Notes: generated from the letters alone by a model not told the origin. DNA of 64,000 nucleotides from Meishania sp964351985 (GCA_964351985.1 CAYGPR010000009.1:1-64000); one strand, 5' to 3'. Shown: positions 33,751 to 43,448, counted from the stretch's first letter. A program made the numbers and translations.

Positions 33751-34953
33751 CTAAAACAAACTCAACTGTTTATTTTGGGGCGGTTTTGCAAAACCATAAA
33801 TACTACGTCCTCCATATTTATACGATTCTTCATTCTCCTTTTTGACAAGCGCATCGAAATTGGTGTTGGGCGTAAAGCCTTTTTCTGCTTTTTGGGAAAG
33901 AACGGTTAGTTTTTTGACAGCTTTTAGTTTGTCGGAATTTCCAATTTTCGCACAATGAACCGCATCTTTTAATGTTGCAATGGTTTCGTCGTAAACTTTT
34001 GTGGGTACGGGAAAGGGCGTCGCATCTTTTCCGCCATGGGCAAAGGCAAAACGAGCTGGGTCGGAAAACCTTGACGGAGTACCGTGAATGATTTCGCTTA
34101 CCAAAGTCAATGATTGCAGAGTTCTTGGGCCAAGACCTTTTAGCAATAATAAATCCTCGAACTTCTCGGTCTCGTTTTCTTGGGCCAACCAAAGAATACT
34201 TCCCAAACGTTTCATGGATACATCTTTGGACTTGATATGATGGTAAACAGGAACCAAAAGATGTGGCAGTTCCTTTAAGATTTTATCGGGATGCTCTTTT
34301 GAAATTTCTAAAATACTCTGTTTCGTAGGCAACGCATTTTTGTGGGTCAAGTTCAAAATATTACCTTGATTTTTACCACAAACCGCGGTATGAGGTTCTT
34401 CAACAAAAGATTTTAGATTTTCGGAATGCCAATGATAGCGTCGCGCCATTCCGTTGGAGCGGTGCATGCCCTGTTGAATCACGGACCACTTGCCCGTATC
34501 GCTGACGATAAAACTATGGATATATAAATTGAACCCATCTTGAAGCGCCGTATTATCGACCTTGGCGCTAAGCTTACTGCATTTGGCCAGGTGGTTACCA
34601 TCTAGTCCGGTTTTGTTGCCGACCTCCATCAGCTCTTGTGGAGTTCGCATTGAGCTTTTCCCCTTGCCTCCACAAACATAGAGTCCCAATTGTTTTGAGA
34701 CAGGATTAATGGATTGTTTCAATACATTCAATACGGTTGTGGTAATGCCTGAAGAATTCCAATCCATGCCGATAACCGAACCGAAACTTTGAAACCAAAA
34801 TGGATCGGATAGGCGTTCCAAAAAATCATCCTTGCCTTTTTGTTCTATAATGGCCTCCACAATCGGAAGGGTCAACTGCTTCATGCGACTGAAGAGCCAT
34901 GGGGGAACGGCTCCGCCATGTAGTAATAAATCAGCCGTGCCTGAACGTTGCAT
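33751..34953 (-). CDS. DUF763 protein
   Basis: 400-residue soluble protein of the DUF763 family, found in bacteria and archaea. The opening MQRSGTADLLLHGGAVPPWLF is diagnostic. Later segments include GLYVCGGKGKSSMRTPQEL, WSVIQQGMHRSNGMARRYHW and a helix-hairpin-helix-like LLLKGLGPRTLQSLTLVSEIIHG (about 268-292), which suggests nucleic-acid binding. The activity is not established. It has its own promoter box; no operon partner. Confidence 0.88.
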   Translation of the reverse strand: MQRSGTADLLLHGGAVPPWLFSRMKQLTLPIVEAIIEQKGKDDFLERLSDPFWFQSFGSVIGMDWNSSGITTTVLNVLKQSINPVSKQLGLYVCGGKGKSSMRTPQELMEVGNKTGLDGNHLAKCSKLSAKVDNTALQDGFNLYIHSFIVSDTGKWSVIQQGMHRSNGMARRYHWHSENLKSFVEEPHTAVCGKNQGNILNLTHKNALPTKQSILEISKEHPDKILKELPHLLVPVYHHIKSKDVSMKRLGSILWLAQENETEKFEDLLLLKGLGPRTLQSLTLVSEIIHGTPSRFSDPARFAFAHGGKDATPFPVPTKVYDETIATLKDAVHCAKIGNSDKLKAVKKLTVLSQKAEKGFTPNTNFDALVKKENEESYKYGGRSIYGFAKPPQNKQLSLF

Positions 34954-34969
34954 GTTATTGGAATTTATC

Positions 34970-34977
34970 CAAATATA
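34970..34977 (-). promoter_or_regulatory. -7 box TATATTTG for the DUF763 gene
   Basis: Exact TAnnTTTG on the minus strand 17 bases upstream of the start; leader about 10 bases. Confidence 0.4.
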
Positions 34978-35004
34978 TGGATTTTTTCCATAATAATAAT
35001 TGAT

Positions 35005-35484
35005 TTAAAAAGAAATATCCTTCGGGGTTTTAGCAAACTTCCGAGTATCTTCTTTGGTTAAAATTTTGAAACCTTCAGGTTTTTCGACCGTATTGAATAT
35101 TTCGAGCAAATCTTCTGGAAGGGAAATAAGTCCACGCGATTTCAAACTGATCCAAGCCCCCATCATTTCACAATGGGCGACGTTTTTTCCATTGGAATCA
35201 TAAAAGTTGTGATGGAACTCGAAGAACTTGCCGTCTTCACTCAAACCCATAACTTCCAATGAAACTTTTACGGGCCTTCCTGGGAAGACCTCTTTGAAAT
35301 AATACATGTGCTCATAAAAGACCACCGGCCCGATTTGATGTTCCGCCAGATTTTTTTGGTTCAGACCAATGTCCCAAAGAAAAGCCATACGCGTATGGCT
35401 CATAAAATTGATATAGGCACTATTGGCCAAATGGCGGTTCGCATCGACATCGCTCCACCGGACTTCAAATTCTTTTAGGTACAT
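35005..35484 (-). CDS. Acyl-CoA thioesterase, hot-dog fold
   Basis: 159-residue 4HBT-type thioesterase that hydrolyses an acyl-CoA or similar thioester; cytosolic. The active-site helix reads VRWSDVDANRHLANSAYINFMSHTR, with the catalytic Asp in DVDANRHLAN (about residues 12-22). The rest follows the hot-dog pattern (PVVFYEHMYYFKEVFPGRPVKVSLEV). The start is unambiguous. It is divergent from the nitronate monooxygenase gene; the two -7 boxes are only a few bases apart. Confidence 0.88.
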   Translation of the reverse strand: MYLKEFEVRWSDVDANRHLANSAYINFMSHTRMAFLWDIGLNQKNLAEHQIGPVVFYEHMYYFKEVFPGRPVKVSLEVMGLSEDGKFFEFHHNFYDSNGKNVAHCEMMGAWISLKSRGLISLPEDLLEIFNTVEKPEGFKILTKEDTRKFAKTPKDISF

Positions 35485-35521
35485 AACTCCGTATTATTTT
35501 ATTATGCGTGCATAAGAGTGA

Positions 35522-35529
35522 CAAAAATA
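35522..35529 (-). promoter_or_regulatory. -7 box TATTTTTG for the thioesterase gene
   Basis: Exact TAnnTTTG on the minus strand 38 bases upstream of the thioesterase start. Confidence 0.4.
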
Positions 35530-35532
35530 CCA

Positions 35533-35540
35533 TAGTTTTG
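35533..35540 (+). promoter_or_regulatory. -7 box TAGTTTTG for the nitronate monooxygenase gene
   Basis: Exact TAnnTTTG 62 bases before ATG 35602 and 3 bases from the divergent box, so the two promoters would compete for polymerase. Confidence 0.35.
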
Positions 35541-35601
35541 AAAAACGAAGGTATCCTCACTTGAATTTTATCCCTATTTTTAAATTCCTTAAAACAAATA
35601 C

Positions 35602-36576
35602 ATGAGCCAGAAACCCACTTTTATCAAAGACCTTTCCTTGCCTGCAATTGCTGCGCCGATGTTCCTAATCTCAGGACCCAAATTGGTCATTGAATGCTGC
35701 AAAAATGGTATTGTAGGAACGTTTCCTGCCTTGAACCAAAGAACTAGCGAAGGTTTTGAGGAATGGATCGTCGAGATTAAATCAGAGCTTAAAAAATTCG
35801 AGGAAGCGACCGGAAAAAAACCTGCTCCGTTCGGAGTCAATCTTATCGTTCACCCAACGAACCCAAGATTGGAAGCCGACATTAAACTCTGTGTCAAACA
35901 TCAAGTGCCAATTATAATCACTTCTTTGGGAGCGGTATCAATGGTCGTCGATACCATTCATAGTTATGGCGGATTGGTCTTTCACGATATCATCAAAAAA
36001 CGCCATGCCGAAAAAGCAAAAGAGGCCGGAGTAGACGGATTGATACTAGTCGCCGCTGGTGCGGGAGGTCACGCAGGCACTATCAACCCGATGACCCTGG
36101 TTGCGGAAATCAAGAAATTCTTTCAAAAAACCATCATTCTTTCCGGATGCATTAGCAGGGGGCGCGATATTGCTTCCGCGCTACAAATGGGAGCCGACCT
36201 GGCCTATATGGGCACACGCTTTATTAATACCGATGAGGCAAAAGCACCGGATGAATACAAGAAAATGATTATCGATGCAGGGGCCAACGATGTGGTCTAC
36301 ACTGCGGCCATTTCAGGAGTACACGCCAATTTCTTAGGCGCAAGTTTAAAAGCTGCCGGACTTACCGAAGAGGATTTGAAAAAAGATAGGAAAATCGATT
36401 TCGGAAAAGAACTGGATACCGAAGCGAAAGCTTGGAAAACGATTTGGTCCGCTGGGCAGGGGTCTGCAACGATCGAAGAGACCCTTCCGGTATCTGAATT
36501 GATTTCAAAGTTAAAATCGGAATTCAAATCAGCTATCGAAGAACAGGCCAAAGTTTTGGAAACGTATCCCAAATAA
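35602..36576 (+). CDS. Nitronate monooxygenase (2-nitropropane dioxygenase-like flavoprotein)
   Basis: 324-residue FMN-dependent TIM-barrel enzyme that detoxifies alkyl nitronates such as propionate-3-nitronate; cytosolic. Landmarks: LPAIAAPMFLISGPKLVIEC, PFGVNLIVHPTNPR, the catalytic-His segment LVAAGAGGHAGTINPM (about 153-168) and the phosphate-binding LSGCISRGRDIASALQMGADLAYMGTRF (about 192-220). Complete with an ATG start. Followed 59 bases on by the YheT-like hydrolase on the same strand. Confidence 0.92.
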   Translation: MSQKPTFIKDLSLPAIAAPMFLISGPKLVIECCKNGIVGTFPALNQRTSEGFEEWIVEIKSELKKFEEATGKKPAPFGVNLIVHPTNPRLEADIKLCVKHQVPIIITSLGAVSMVVDTIHSYGGLVFHDIIKKRHAEKAKEAGVDGLILVAAGAGGHAGTINPMTLVAEIKKFFQKTIILSGCISRGRDIASALQMGADLAYMGTRFINTDEAKAPDEYKKMIIDAGANDVVYTAAISGVHANFLGASLKAAGLTEEDLKKDRKIDFGKELDTEAKAWKTIWSAGQGSATIEETLPVSELISKLKSEFKSAIEEQAKVLETYPK

Positions 36577-36635
36577 AAGATGGTCAACTCGGGTCTTACC
36601 CTGAATCTTGGCTCTTGATTCTTTTTTCTTAAAAT

Positions 36636-37598
36636 ATGCCGCTTATACCATCAACGCACAATCCATCATTTTTGTTCAAAAACGGACATTTTTCGACCAT
36701 TTATAGTGGATTATGGCGTAAAATCATCGATTTTGAGCAAAAAAGGGAACGGATCGATTTGCCCGATGGCGACTTTTTAGACTTGGATTGGAGTTTTTCT
36801 GAAAAGCCTTCCAATAAAGTTGTCATTCTTTTACATGGCTTGGAAGGCCACGGGCAACGACCCTACATTACCGGTAGCGCAAAGGCGTTCAATACTTCCG
36901 GATATGATGCCTGTGCCGTCAATTTTCGAGGCTGTAGTGGCGAGACGAATCGACTGTTCCGGTCGTATCATTCCGGGGCGACGGAAGATTTGGAAGCTGT
37001 AGTGCAACATATCCTCAACGAAAAAGAATATTCCGAAATCTATATCAAAGGGGTCAGTCTCGGTGGTAATATGGCCCTGAAATATGTTGGCGAAGACCGG
37101 GACATACCAAAAGAAGTGAAAGGGGTTGTAGGTATATCTGTGCCATGCGATTTGTACAGTTCGTTAAAGGAATTGCTGAAACCTAAAAACTACCCCTATT
37201 CCTTAAGGTTCAAAAAACATTTGACAGATAAATTATGGTTGAAGTTGCCTTTGTTCCCTGATAAAATTTCAACAGTGGAAATCAAAAACATCAAAACCTT
37301 AAAGGATTTCGATGACATTTATACCAGCAAGGCACACGGATTTGAAGATGCTCTAGACTATTATAATAAATGTAGTTGTCTCCAATTTCTTCCCAATATC
37401 AAAATCCCTTCGCTAATAATCAATGCACTCAACGATTCTTTTCTAGGCTCCGATTGCTACCCGCATAAAGAAGCTGAAGAAAACGAAAATCTTTATTTGG
37501 AAACTCCAAAATTTGGCGGACACGTCGGTTTCCATGATTCCGAAAACCTATATTATTCCGAAAAAAGAGCGATAAAATTTCTAGAAGAGGGCATTTAG
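36636..37598 (+). CDS. YheT-like alpha/beta hydrolase
   Basis: 320-residue alpha/beta-hydrolase of the YheT/ABHD1-3 group, usually esterase or lipase-like. N-terminal signature NGHFSTIYSGLWRK, oxyanion region VILLHGLEGHGQRPYI, nucleophile Ser in GVSLGGNMALKY (about 145), Asp in NALNDSFLG and His in GGHVGFHD. No signal peptide, so cytosolic. Substrate unknown. Probably co-transcribed with the upstream nitronate monooxygenase. Confidence 0.9.
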   Translation: MPLIPSTHNPSFLFKNGHFSTIYSGLWRKIIDFEQKRERIDLPDGDFLDLDWSFSEKPSNKVVILLHGLEGHGQRPYITGSAKAFNTSGYDACAVNFRGCSGETNRLFRSYHSGATEDLEAVVQHILNEKEYSEIYIKGVSLGGNMALKYVGEDRDIPKEVKGVVGISVPCDLYSSLKELLKPKNYPYSLRFKKHLTDKLWLKLPLFPDKISTVEIKNIKTLKDFDDIYTSKAHGFEDALDYYNKCSCLQFLPNIKIPSLIINALNDSFLGSDCYPHKEAEENENLYLETPKFGGHVGFHDSENLYYSEKRAIKFLEEGI

Positions 37599-37667
37599 AT
37601 TTTGCTATTCCTTATATTAGTAGCATAAACCAATGCCGAAACCCATTCGGCATAAAAATCTGCATAC

Positions 37668-38153
37668 ATGAAAAAAGTACTCATAGTCATAGCACTTGGC
37701 GGTCTCATGATCGGCTGTGGCGGAAAAGAAAAAAAGGAAGAAGAGAAAGAAGGCTTTGAAATGAGCCGCACTAAGGCCGAAGATAAAAAGGAAGCCGTTT
37801 CAGAGGGCGTACCCGTTGATATGGACAATGACGGTGTCGGGCCCTATAGTGATATCACGTTCCCCGATGAGATCGATTCGGAAATGGCAGCCGCAGGCGA
37901 GGCGAAGTTCAACGCCATCTGTACCGCCTGCCACATGGCCGAACAACGAATGATCGGCCCCGCGTTGAAAGGGGTATACGACAGAAGAAATCCCGCTTGG
38001 GTCATGAACATGATCGCCAACCCTGACGGAATGCTAAAGGAAGACCCGATTGCAAAAGCACTTCTTAAGGAATATAACAATGCCATTATGTTGAACCAGA
38101 ATCTTTCGGAAGAAGATACACGGGCGGTCGCCGAGTATTTGCGGACGTTGTAG
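37668..38153 (+). CDS. Lipoprotein c-type cytochrome
   Basis: 161-residue periplasm-facing lipoprotein: lipobox LMIGC with Cys17, a charged linker (about 20-70) and a single haem-c domain with C85-T-A-C88-H89 and a C-terminal helix EEDTRAVAEYLRTL. The probable distal Met ligand is in NNAIMLNQNL. Likely carries electrons between membrane-bound respiratory components; the partner is not in this window. A strong palindrome follows 26 bases downstream. Confidence 0.93.
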   Translation: MKKVLIVIALGGLMIGCGGKEKKEEEKEGFEMSRTKAEDKKEAVSEGVPVDMDNDGVGPYSDITFPDEIDSEMAAAGEAKFNAICTACHMAEQRMIGPALKGVYDRRNPAWVMNMIANPDGMLKEDPIAKALLKEYNNAIMLNQNLSEEDTRAVAEYLRTL

Positions 38154-38178
38154 GCAAGCCATGTATAATGATATTTTA

Positions 38179-38217
38179 GAAATGCCGTTATCCCAATACT
38201 TTGGATAACGGCATTTC
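38179..38217. terminator. 15-bp palindrome, probable terminator of the cytochrome gene
   Basis: Perfect stem GAAATGCCGTTATCC (38179-38193) / GGATAACGGCATTTC (38203-38217) with a 9-base loop. It lacks a long T run on the plus strand, so termination may be weak or factor-assisted. Confidence 0.7.
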
Positions 38218-38251
38218 TTATACAATTGAAAATCTGTAAAATATGCCCTCA

Positions 38252-39802
38252 ATGAAAAAATTTATTGTTGCCGTACTAGTAATGTTATCGATTATTTCAT
38301 GCTCCGAAAAAAATATGCTCAGAGACGTAAAATTGCCTTTGAAAATCATCCCAACCCCAAAAGAAATGGTTTCAGGGGAAATGGCCCTAGCCCTAAATTC
38401 CGTGAGTGGTATTGCAACTACGGATGCTGAAATCATGCCACTTTTGGAGATTTTTAAGTCGGAATTGGGCACGATGACCGAATTCGATTTGCCTCTTGTA
38501 GAAAGTCCCGAGAACGCGACGATTCTTTTTCAAATGGATACAACTATGGAAAAGGATGCATACAGCATTTCCGTTGAAAATTCGATTCTTGTCAAGGCCG
38601 GTAGTTATCAGTCGGCTGCCATGGCACGTACTACTTTATTGCAAATGGCCCAAGTCGTAGGCAACGAACTTTTTTTTCCGCAACTAACCTTAAATGACAC
38701 ACCTGATGCCAATTACCGAGGTCTGTTGATTGATGTCGCCCGTACTTGGCATCCAATGGAAACGGTCAAAAAGCTTATCGATCTGGCTTCATACTACAAG
38801 ACGAATTATGTGCAATTGCATTTTACGGACGACCAATCGTATACCCTTCCTTCTAAAAAATATCCGAATTTGCCGACTCCAGGTCGTCATTATTCTTTTG
38901 AGGATTTGGAGGAATTGGAGGCCTATTCGCAAATGCGCGGCGTAACGATTATTCCCGAACTCGAAATGCCAGGGCATGCCAAATCTTTTGTCGATGCCTA
39001 TCCGCAGGTCTTTGGGATAGCGGATTCCGAAGAGAATCCGTATATCATCAATATGGGGAAAGAAGATGTTTATGTGGCTCTGGAAGAACTCATTGCAGAA
39101 ATCATACCCATCTTTAAGGCAACACCGTATTTTCATATCGGAGGCGACGAAGCACGCTTTACCAAAGTGATGGAGGACCCCGAGGTCAAGAAGTATATGA
39201 AGGAAAAAAATCTAGGCGGCGAAGATGTGCATGAACTCTACCGTCATTTTCTGGTGCGGATGAACGAAGTTGTCAAAAAATACGGGAAGCAAACCTGTAT
39301 TTGGGAAGGTTTTCCAAGAAAGGGAAACATAGAAATACCGAAAGATATGATCGTCTATGAATTCGAATCGCTGTACCAGTTGCCCAATGAACTTATCGAA
39401 GATGGATATACCGTCGTAAATGCTTCGTGGAAACCTTTGTATGTGGTCAATGAAAAGAAATGGGAACCCAAAACCATTTACGATTGGAATTTATGGCAAT
39501 TTCAAAATTGGTGGTCACGATCGCCAGCCACCGAAAAACCGATTCAATTGGAAGAAACCGAACAGATTATCGGAGCGCAAATGTGTACTTGGGAACAGCC
39601 ACAGGAAATCGAATTCAAGAGCCTGCGCAAAAGACTTCCGACCATGAACGGACGGATTTGGAATACCAAAGAAAAAATTCCGTACGAAGAATTTATGAAG
39701 CACTTGAATAGCACGGATGCCAAACTATCCGTTTTAGTCAACGATTCGCTACAGGATAGTTTGTTGATCGGACATAATCATAAAGAGCCCGAGAAAATGT
39801 AA
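38252..39802 (+). CDS. Beta-N-acetylhexosaminidase, GH20 family lipoprotein
   Basis: Removes terminal beta-linked GlcNAc/GalNAc from chitin or glycoprotein oligosaccharides. 516 residues; lipobox SIISC gives a membrane-anchored exported enzyme. An N-terminal GH20b domain (about 30-145) precedes the TIM barrel, in which RGLLIDVARTWHP and the catalytic pair Asp299-Glu300 (HIGGDEARF) are intact. ATG 38252 is preferred because it gives a clean MKK signal; an ATG at 38243 adds three residues. It is followed by an AraC regulator on the same strand. Confidence 0.93.
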   Translation: MKKFIVAVLVMLSIISCSEKNMLRDVKLPLKIIPTPKEMVSGEMALALNSVSGIATTDAEIMPLLEIFKSELGTMTEFDLPLVESPENATILFQMDTTMEKDAYSISVENSILVKAGSYQSAAMARTTLLQMAQVVGNELFFPQLTLNDTPDANYRGLLIDVARTWHPMETVKKLIDLASYYKTNYVQLHFTDDQSYTLPSKKYPNLPTPGRHYSFEDLEELEAYSQMRGVTIIPELEMPGHAKSFVDAYPQVFGIADSEENPYIINMGKEDVYVALEELIAEIIPIFKATPYFHIGGDEARFTKVMEDPEVKKYMKEKNLGGEDVHELYRHFLVRMNEVVKKYGKQTCIWEGFPRKGNIEIPKDMIVYEFESLYQLPNELIEDGYTVVNASWKPLYVVNEKKWEPKTIYDWNLWQFQNWWSRSPATEKPIQLEETEQIIGAQMCTWEQPQEIEFKSLRKRLPTMNGRIWNTKEKIPYEEFMKHLNSTDAKLSVLVNDSLQDSLLIGHNHKEPEKM

Positions 39803-39866
39803 CAAATGATACCTTTTTCCAACTCATAGCCGAGATGGAAGTTGATTCTCCCAAAATACGCCATTC

Positions 39867-40670
39867 ATGAAAATACTGACCAAAGGGGAATACTACGGAG
39901 AAAAACGATTTGAACTGGACAATAAAGGAATCGTACTATCCGAGTACGACTACGACCTTCCTGAAACCGATTGGCATTATCATGAAAACCCGTATTTCAT
40001 GTATATCATCGAGGGTAATGTTTATGACATCAATAAGAAAAGAAAGACAAATTGTGGGCCGGGCAGTCTTTTGTTGCACAACTGGGACGAGGTCCATCAA
40101 AACACCAAGGAATCATCCACAGCGCGGGGCTTTCATATCGAATTTGAGCGAAAATGGTTCGAGCAAAAAAAGTTGGATAGTGATTTATGGGAAGGCAGCC
40201 ACATCATTCAAAACCCTAGAATGCACCATCTTCTGGGCAGGCTTTATTTCGAATTCAAATGCCAAGATATCTACTCTGAATTATCCATTGACCTGCTTCT
40301 TTTAGAACTCTGCGAAACGAGTCAGACCGATAAAAAATCATCCTTTTTGGACACTCCGTTATGGGTAGCCGATTTAAAAAATCTCTTGCACGAAGATGAA
40401 ATTCTTGATTATAGCTTAGCGACACTTTCGTCAAAATTTGGGGTGCACCCCGTCCATATTTCGCGGGCGGTACCTAAATATTTTTCTTCCACTTTAGGAA
40501 ACTACATCCGCCAGAAAAAAATAAAAAAAGCAATGGGGTATTTGTATGACCCCAAGTACTCATTGACAGAAATAGCCTATCTGAGTGGCTTTGCAGATCA
40601 AAGTCATTTTACAAGAACTTTTAAATCTTGTTTTGGAATGACTCCCAAAGAATTTAGGGTTCAGCTCTGA
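39867..40670 (+). CDS. AraC-family transcriptional regulator
   Basis: 267-residue regulator with an N-terminal cupin-like sensor (about 1-110; YHENPYFMYIIEGNVYD and CGPGSLLLHNWDEVHQN) and a C-terminal AraC HTH pair (about 165-265; VHPVHISRAVPKYFSSTLGNYIRQ and LTEIAYLSGFADQSHFTRTFK, GMTPKEF). The HTH and the FADQSHFTRTFK signature are intact. The ligand is unknown. It lies between the hexosaminidase and a serine hydrolase on the same strand and could control either. Confidence 0.92.
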   Translation: MKILTKGEYYGEKRFELDNKGIVLSEYDYDLPETDWHYHENPYFMYIIEGNVYDINKKRKTNCGPGSLLLHNWDEVHQNTKESSTARGFHIEFERKWFEQKKLDSDLWEGSHIIQNPRMHHLLGRLYFEFKCQDIYSELSIDLLLLELCETSQTDKKSSFLDTPLWVADLKNLLHEDEILDYSLATLSSKFGVHPVHISRAVPKYFSSTLGNYIRQKKIKKAMGYLYDPKYSLTEIAYLSGFADQSHFTRTFKSCFGMTPKEFRVQL

Positions 40671-40707
40671 TGTTAATTTCATTCTATTTCCCTTCTATCC
40701 CTCCTCT

Positions 40708-40715
40708 TACTTTTG
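40708..40715 (+). promoter_or_regulatory. -7 box TACTTTTG for the serine hydrolase
   Basis: Exact TAnnTTTG 25 bases before ATG 40740; its position overlaps the alternative TTG start at 40713 and so supports the ATG start. Confidence 0.4.
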
Positions 40716-40739
40716 AATTCATCAAAAAACGTACAGATC

Positions 40740-41804
40740 ATGTTCAAAGCAAATCCTTTTTTTCTTTTGTTGTTTTTTAGCGGGAATATCATTTTTTCAC
40801 AAGTCGATTTTTCAGAAACCCATTTAAAAACTATTCCCCTGTTGATTACCATGGATTCTTTGGTAAAGGATGGGAAGTATGAAAACATTACCAGTATTCT
40901 TATCGCCAAAGATGGAAAACTGCTGTTCGAGAACTACTACAATGGTAATGACCGGAATTCAAAACACAATACTCGATCCGCAACCAAAACCATGGCGACC
41001 CTCTTAACAGGAATCGCCATCGACAAAGGATTTATAAAGTCGGAAAAGGATAAAATCTTCGATTATCTGAAGCATAAAATGCCTGTGGAAAATTCTGATA
41101 CCCGTAAAATGGAAATTACCATCGAAGACCTTTTAACCATGAGTTCCATACTGGAATGTGATGATAACAATAGCTTTTCCAGGGGCAATGAAGAGCGAAT
41201 GTACATTATCGAAGACTGGGCCAAGTTCTTTGTAGATCTTCCTGTAAAGTCCTATCCCTTTGGGCCCAAGCCTGAAGAAATGCCTTATGGAAGATCTATG
41301 AGTTATTGCTCTGCAGGTGCGGCGGCGATGGCCGAAATCGTACAAGCCGCTATCGGCGGTAGTGCCGAAGAGTTTCTAAAAGAGCATTTATTTGAACCTT
41401 TGGATATTCAAAATTACAAACTGCACTACACACCGACGGGTGTGTTGAATACGGCCGGAGGAAGCGAATACCAAAGCAGGGATTTCTTAAAAATCATACA
41501 ACTATGCCTACAAAAAGGCACTTGGAACGGAAAAAATGTCCTCTCAAAGGAATGGATCGAGAAAGCGACCACCCCAAAAGTAAATGCTTGGGAAGGCATG
41601 GATTATGGCTATCTCTTTTGGCTTAGAAAATATGATGAGGCGAAATGTTTCGCCATGGCCGGAAACGGCGGAAATAAAATCGTTGCATTCCCAGAATTGG
41701 GTGTCACTGTTGTTCTGACATCGACTAATTACAATAATCGCAATGCCCATAATTATACCGATGAGCTTTTGGAGGATTATATTATTCCCGCTATGCGATT
41801 ATAG
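40740..41804 (+). CDS. Serine hydrolase, beta-lactamase/class C PBP family, exported
   Basis: 354-residue exported hydrolase of the beta-lactamase superfamily (esterase EstB/PBP4-like group). Signal peptide 1-20 (NIIFSQ). Catalytic S80-A-T-K83 (TRSATKTMATL) and a YxN-equivalent in SYCSAGAAAM; the third motif is GNGGNKIV. These are consistent with a D-aminopeptidase/esterase-like enzyme and do not show true beta-lactamase activity. The 3' end overlaps the convergent SulP gene by 6 bases. Confidence 0.88.
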   Translation: MFKANPFFLLLFFSGNIIFSQVDFSETHLKTIPLLITMDSLVKDGKYENITSILIAKDGKLLFENYYNGNDRNSKHNTRSATKTMATLLTGIAIDKGFIKSEKDKIFDYLKHKMPVENSDTRKMEITIEDLLTMSSILECDDNNSFSRGNEERMYIIEDWAKFFVDLPVKSYPFGPKPEEMPYGRSMSYCSAGAAAMAEIVQAAIGGSAEEFLKEHLFEPLDIQNYKLHYTPTGVLNTAGGSEYQSRDFLKIIQLCLQKGTWNGKNVLSKEWIEKATTPKVNAWEGMDYGYLFWLRKYDEAKCFAMAGNGGNKIVAFPELGVTVVLTSTNYNNRNAHNYTDELLEDYIIPAMRL

Positions 41805-43433
41805 TTCCCACATACTAAAAGGGCGTTTGAGCTCGGTATCATCATTCTTTTTAACCCTATCCACAACAACTTTATAAGTGGGGTCTTCCAAGACATTGAC
41901 ATCGATAATATCTTCGGCATTTCCTAAAAGCTGTACACAGTCTTTGCTCAAATGTCGTAAATGGATTTTTTTACCTGCCTTTTTATAGCGTTCGGTAATT
42001 TTATTGAGTGCCTCAATACCCGACATATCCGCCACGCGACTTTCTTTAAAATCGATGATAACCTCGTCGGGGTCATTCTGAATATCGAATTTTTCTGCAA
42101 ACAGGGTTGTAGACCCAAAGAAAAGCGGGCCATAAATCTCATAATGTTTAATGCCATGTTCATCGACATATTTTCTGGCACGGATGCGCTTCGCGTTTTC
42201 CCAAGAATAGGCTAAAGCGGAAATAATGACTCCCAACAAAACTGCGACTGCCAAATTATGTGTTATAGCGGTAATCAAGGTAACCAGGATCATGACAACA
42301 ACATCCGATTTGGGCATTTTTCCAAAAGTCTTGAAACTTGCCCATTCGAAAGTCCCGATGGCGACCATGAACATCAGACCAACCAAAGCGGCCATGGGTA
42401 ACCGCTCTATCAAACTGGATCCGAACATTATAAAGACCAATAGCATAATGGCCGCCGTAATTCCTGAAAGACGGGCACGTGCCCCGGAAGACGTATTGAT
42501 CAAACTTTGCCCGATCATAGCACAACCGCCCATTCCCGAAAGGAAGCCAGAAAGAATATTTGCTGTCCCTTGAGCAACACATTCTTTATTGCTCCTTCCT
42601 CGGGTTTCCGTGATTTCGTCGATGATGTTCAGCGATAGCAAACTTTCTATTAAACCGACTCCCGCAACGATAGCGGCATAGGGGAAAATGATCTTGATCG
42701 TTTCCAAAGTCATTGGCAATTGAGGAATCGACAATGGCGGAAATCCACCTTTAATAGTTTCGCCTTCGCCCATGGTATCGGCCACGGTCAAGGTGTCGAC
42801 GCCAAAACCAATAACAATTGCAGAAACAACAACTATCGCCAAGAGGGAAGAAGGAACCGTTTTTGTCAACTTTGGTAGGCCCCAAATAATCAGCATCGTC
42901 AAAAGCGTCAGCCCAAGCATTACGAACATGGGTGTACCACTCAATAAACTATCGGTTCCCTTTTCGTAGAAATTCGGGAACTGTGCCATGAAAATGATAA
43001 TCGCCAATCCGTTTACGAAGCCGAACATGACCGGATGGGGCACCAATCGAATGAATTTCCCCAGTCTGAGCACGCCCGCTAAAATCTGAAGAATTCCGGC
43101 AATAATGACGGTGGCAAAAACATAATTCAAAATAGTCTCGGGTTCGATACCGGGAAAGTTGCGTTTCAATTCCAAGATCAATCCCACAAATATAACCGCT
43201 ACGGCACCCGTGGCACCGGAAATCATTCCGGGGCGACCGCCTAAAATGGAAGTAACCAAACAGAGAATAAATGCGGCATACAATCCTGTCAGCGGCGAAA
43301 ATCCTGGAATTAGGGCAAAGGCAATCGCTTCTGGCACTAACGCCAAGGCTACCGTTAATCCCGAAAGAATTTCGGTCTTATAGTCTACTTTTTGCTTAAA
43401 ATCGAAAAGGTTCAGATACTTCTTCATGCCCAT
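41799..43433 (-). CDS. SulP (SLC26)-family anion transporter with STAS domain
   Basis: 544-residue inner-membrane transporter, about 12-14 helices, with a C-terminal STAS domain (about 430-530, VIIDFKESRVADMSGIEALN). SulP proteins carry sulfate, bicarbonate, chloride or dicarboxylates; the substrate is not clear. The N-terminal signature EILSGLTVALALVPEAIAFALIPG and the later NILSGFLSGMGGCAMIGQS are typical. ATG 43433 and ATG 43427 are both possible. Has a TAnnTTTG box 16 bases upstream; no neighbouring carbonic anhydrase. Confidence 0.93.
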   Translation of the reverse strand: MGMKKYLNLFDFKQKVDYKTEILSGLTVALALVPEAIAFALIPGFSPLTGLYAAFILCLVTSILGGRPGMISGATGAVAVIFVGLILELKRNFPGIEPETILNYVFATVIIAGILQILAGVLRLGKFIRLVPHPVMFGFVNGLAIIIFMAQFPNFYEKGTDSLLSGTPMFVMLGLTLLTMLIIWGLPKLTKTVPSSLLAIVVVSAIVIGFGVDTLTVADTMGEGETIKGGFPPLSIPQLPMTLETIKIIFPYAAIVAGVGLIESLLSLNIIDEITETRGRSNKECVAQGTANILSGFLSGMGGCAMIGQSLINTSSGARARLSGITAAIMLLVFIMFGSSLIERLPMAALVGLMFMVAIGTFEWASFKTFGKMPKSDVVVMILVTLITAITHNLAVAVLLGVIISALAYSWENAKRIRARKYVDEHGIKHYEIYGPLFFGSTTLFAEKFDIQNDPDEVIIDFKESRVADMSGIEALNKITERYKKAGKKIHLRHLSKDCVQLLGNAEDIIDVNVLEDPTYKVVVDRVKKNDDTELKRPFSMWEL

Positions 43434-43448
43434 GGGATTTTAAGCGGG

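Noticed and set aside
41799..41804. Frameshift or fusion between the serine hydrolase and the SulP gene
   Set aside because: They are convergent genes with overlapping stop regions; both read through to normal C-termini.
40740..41804. Antibiotic-resistance beta-lactamase
   Set aside because: The motifs fit the broad serine-hydrolase/esterase group; the third motif is GNGG and the YxN site is atypical, so drug hydrolysis is not supported.
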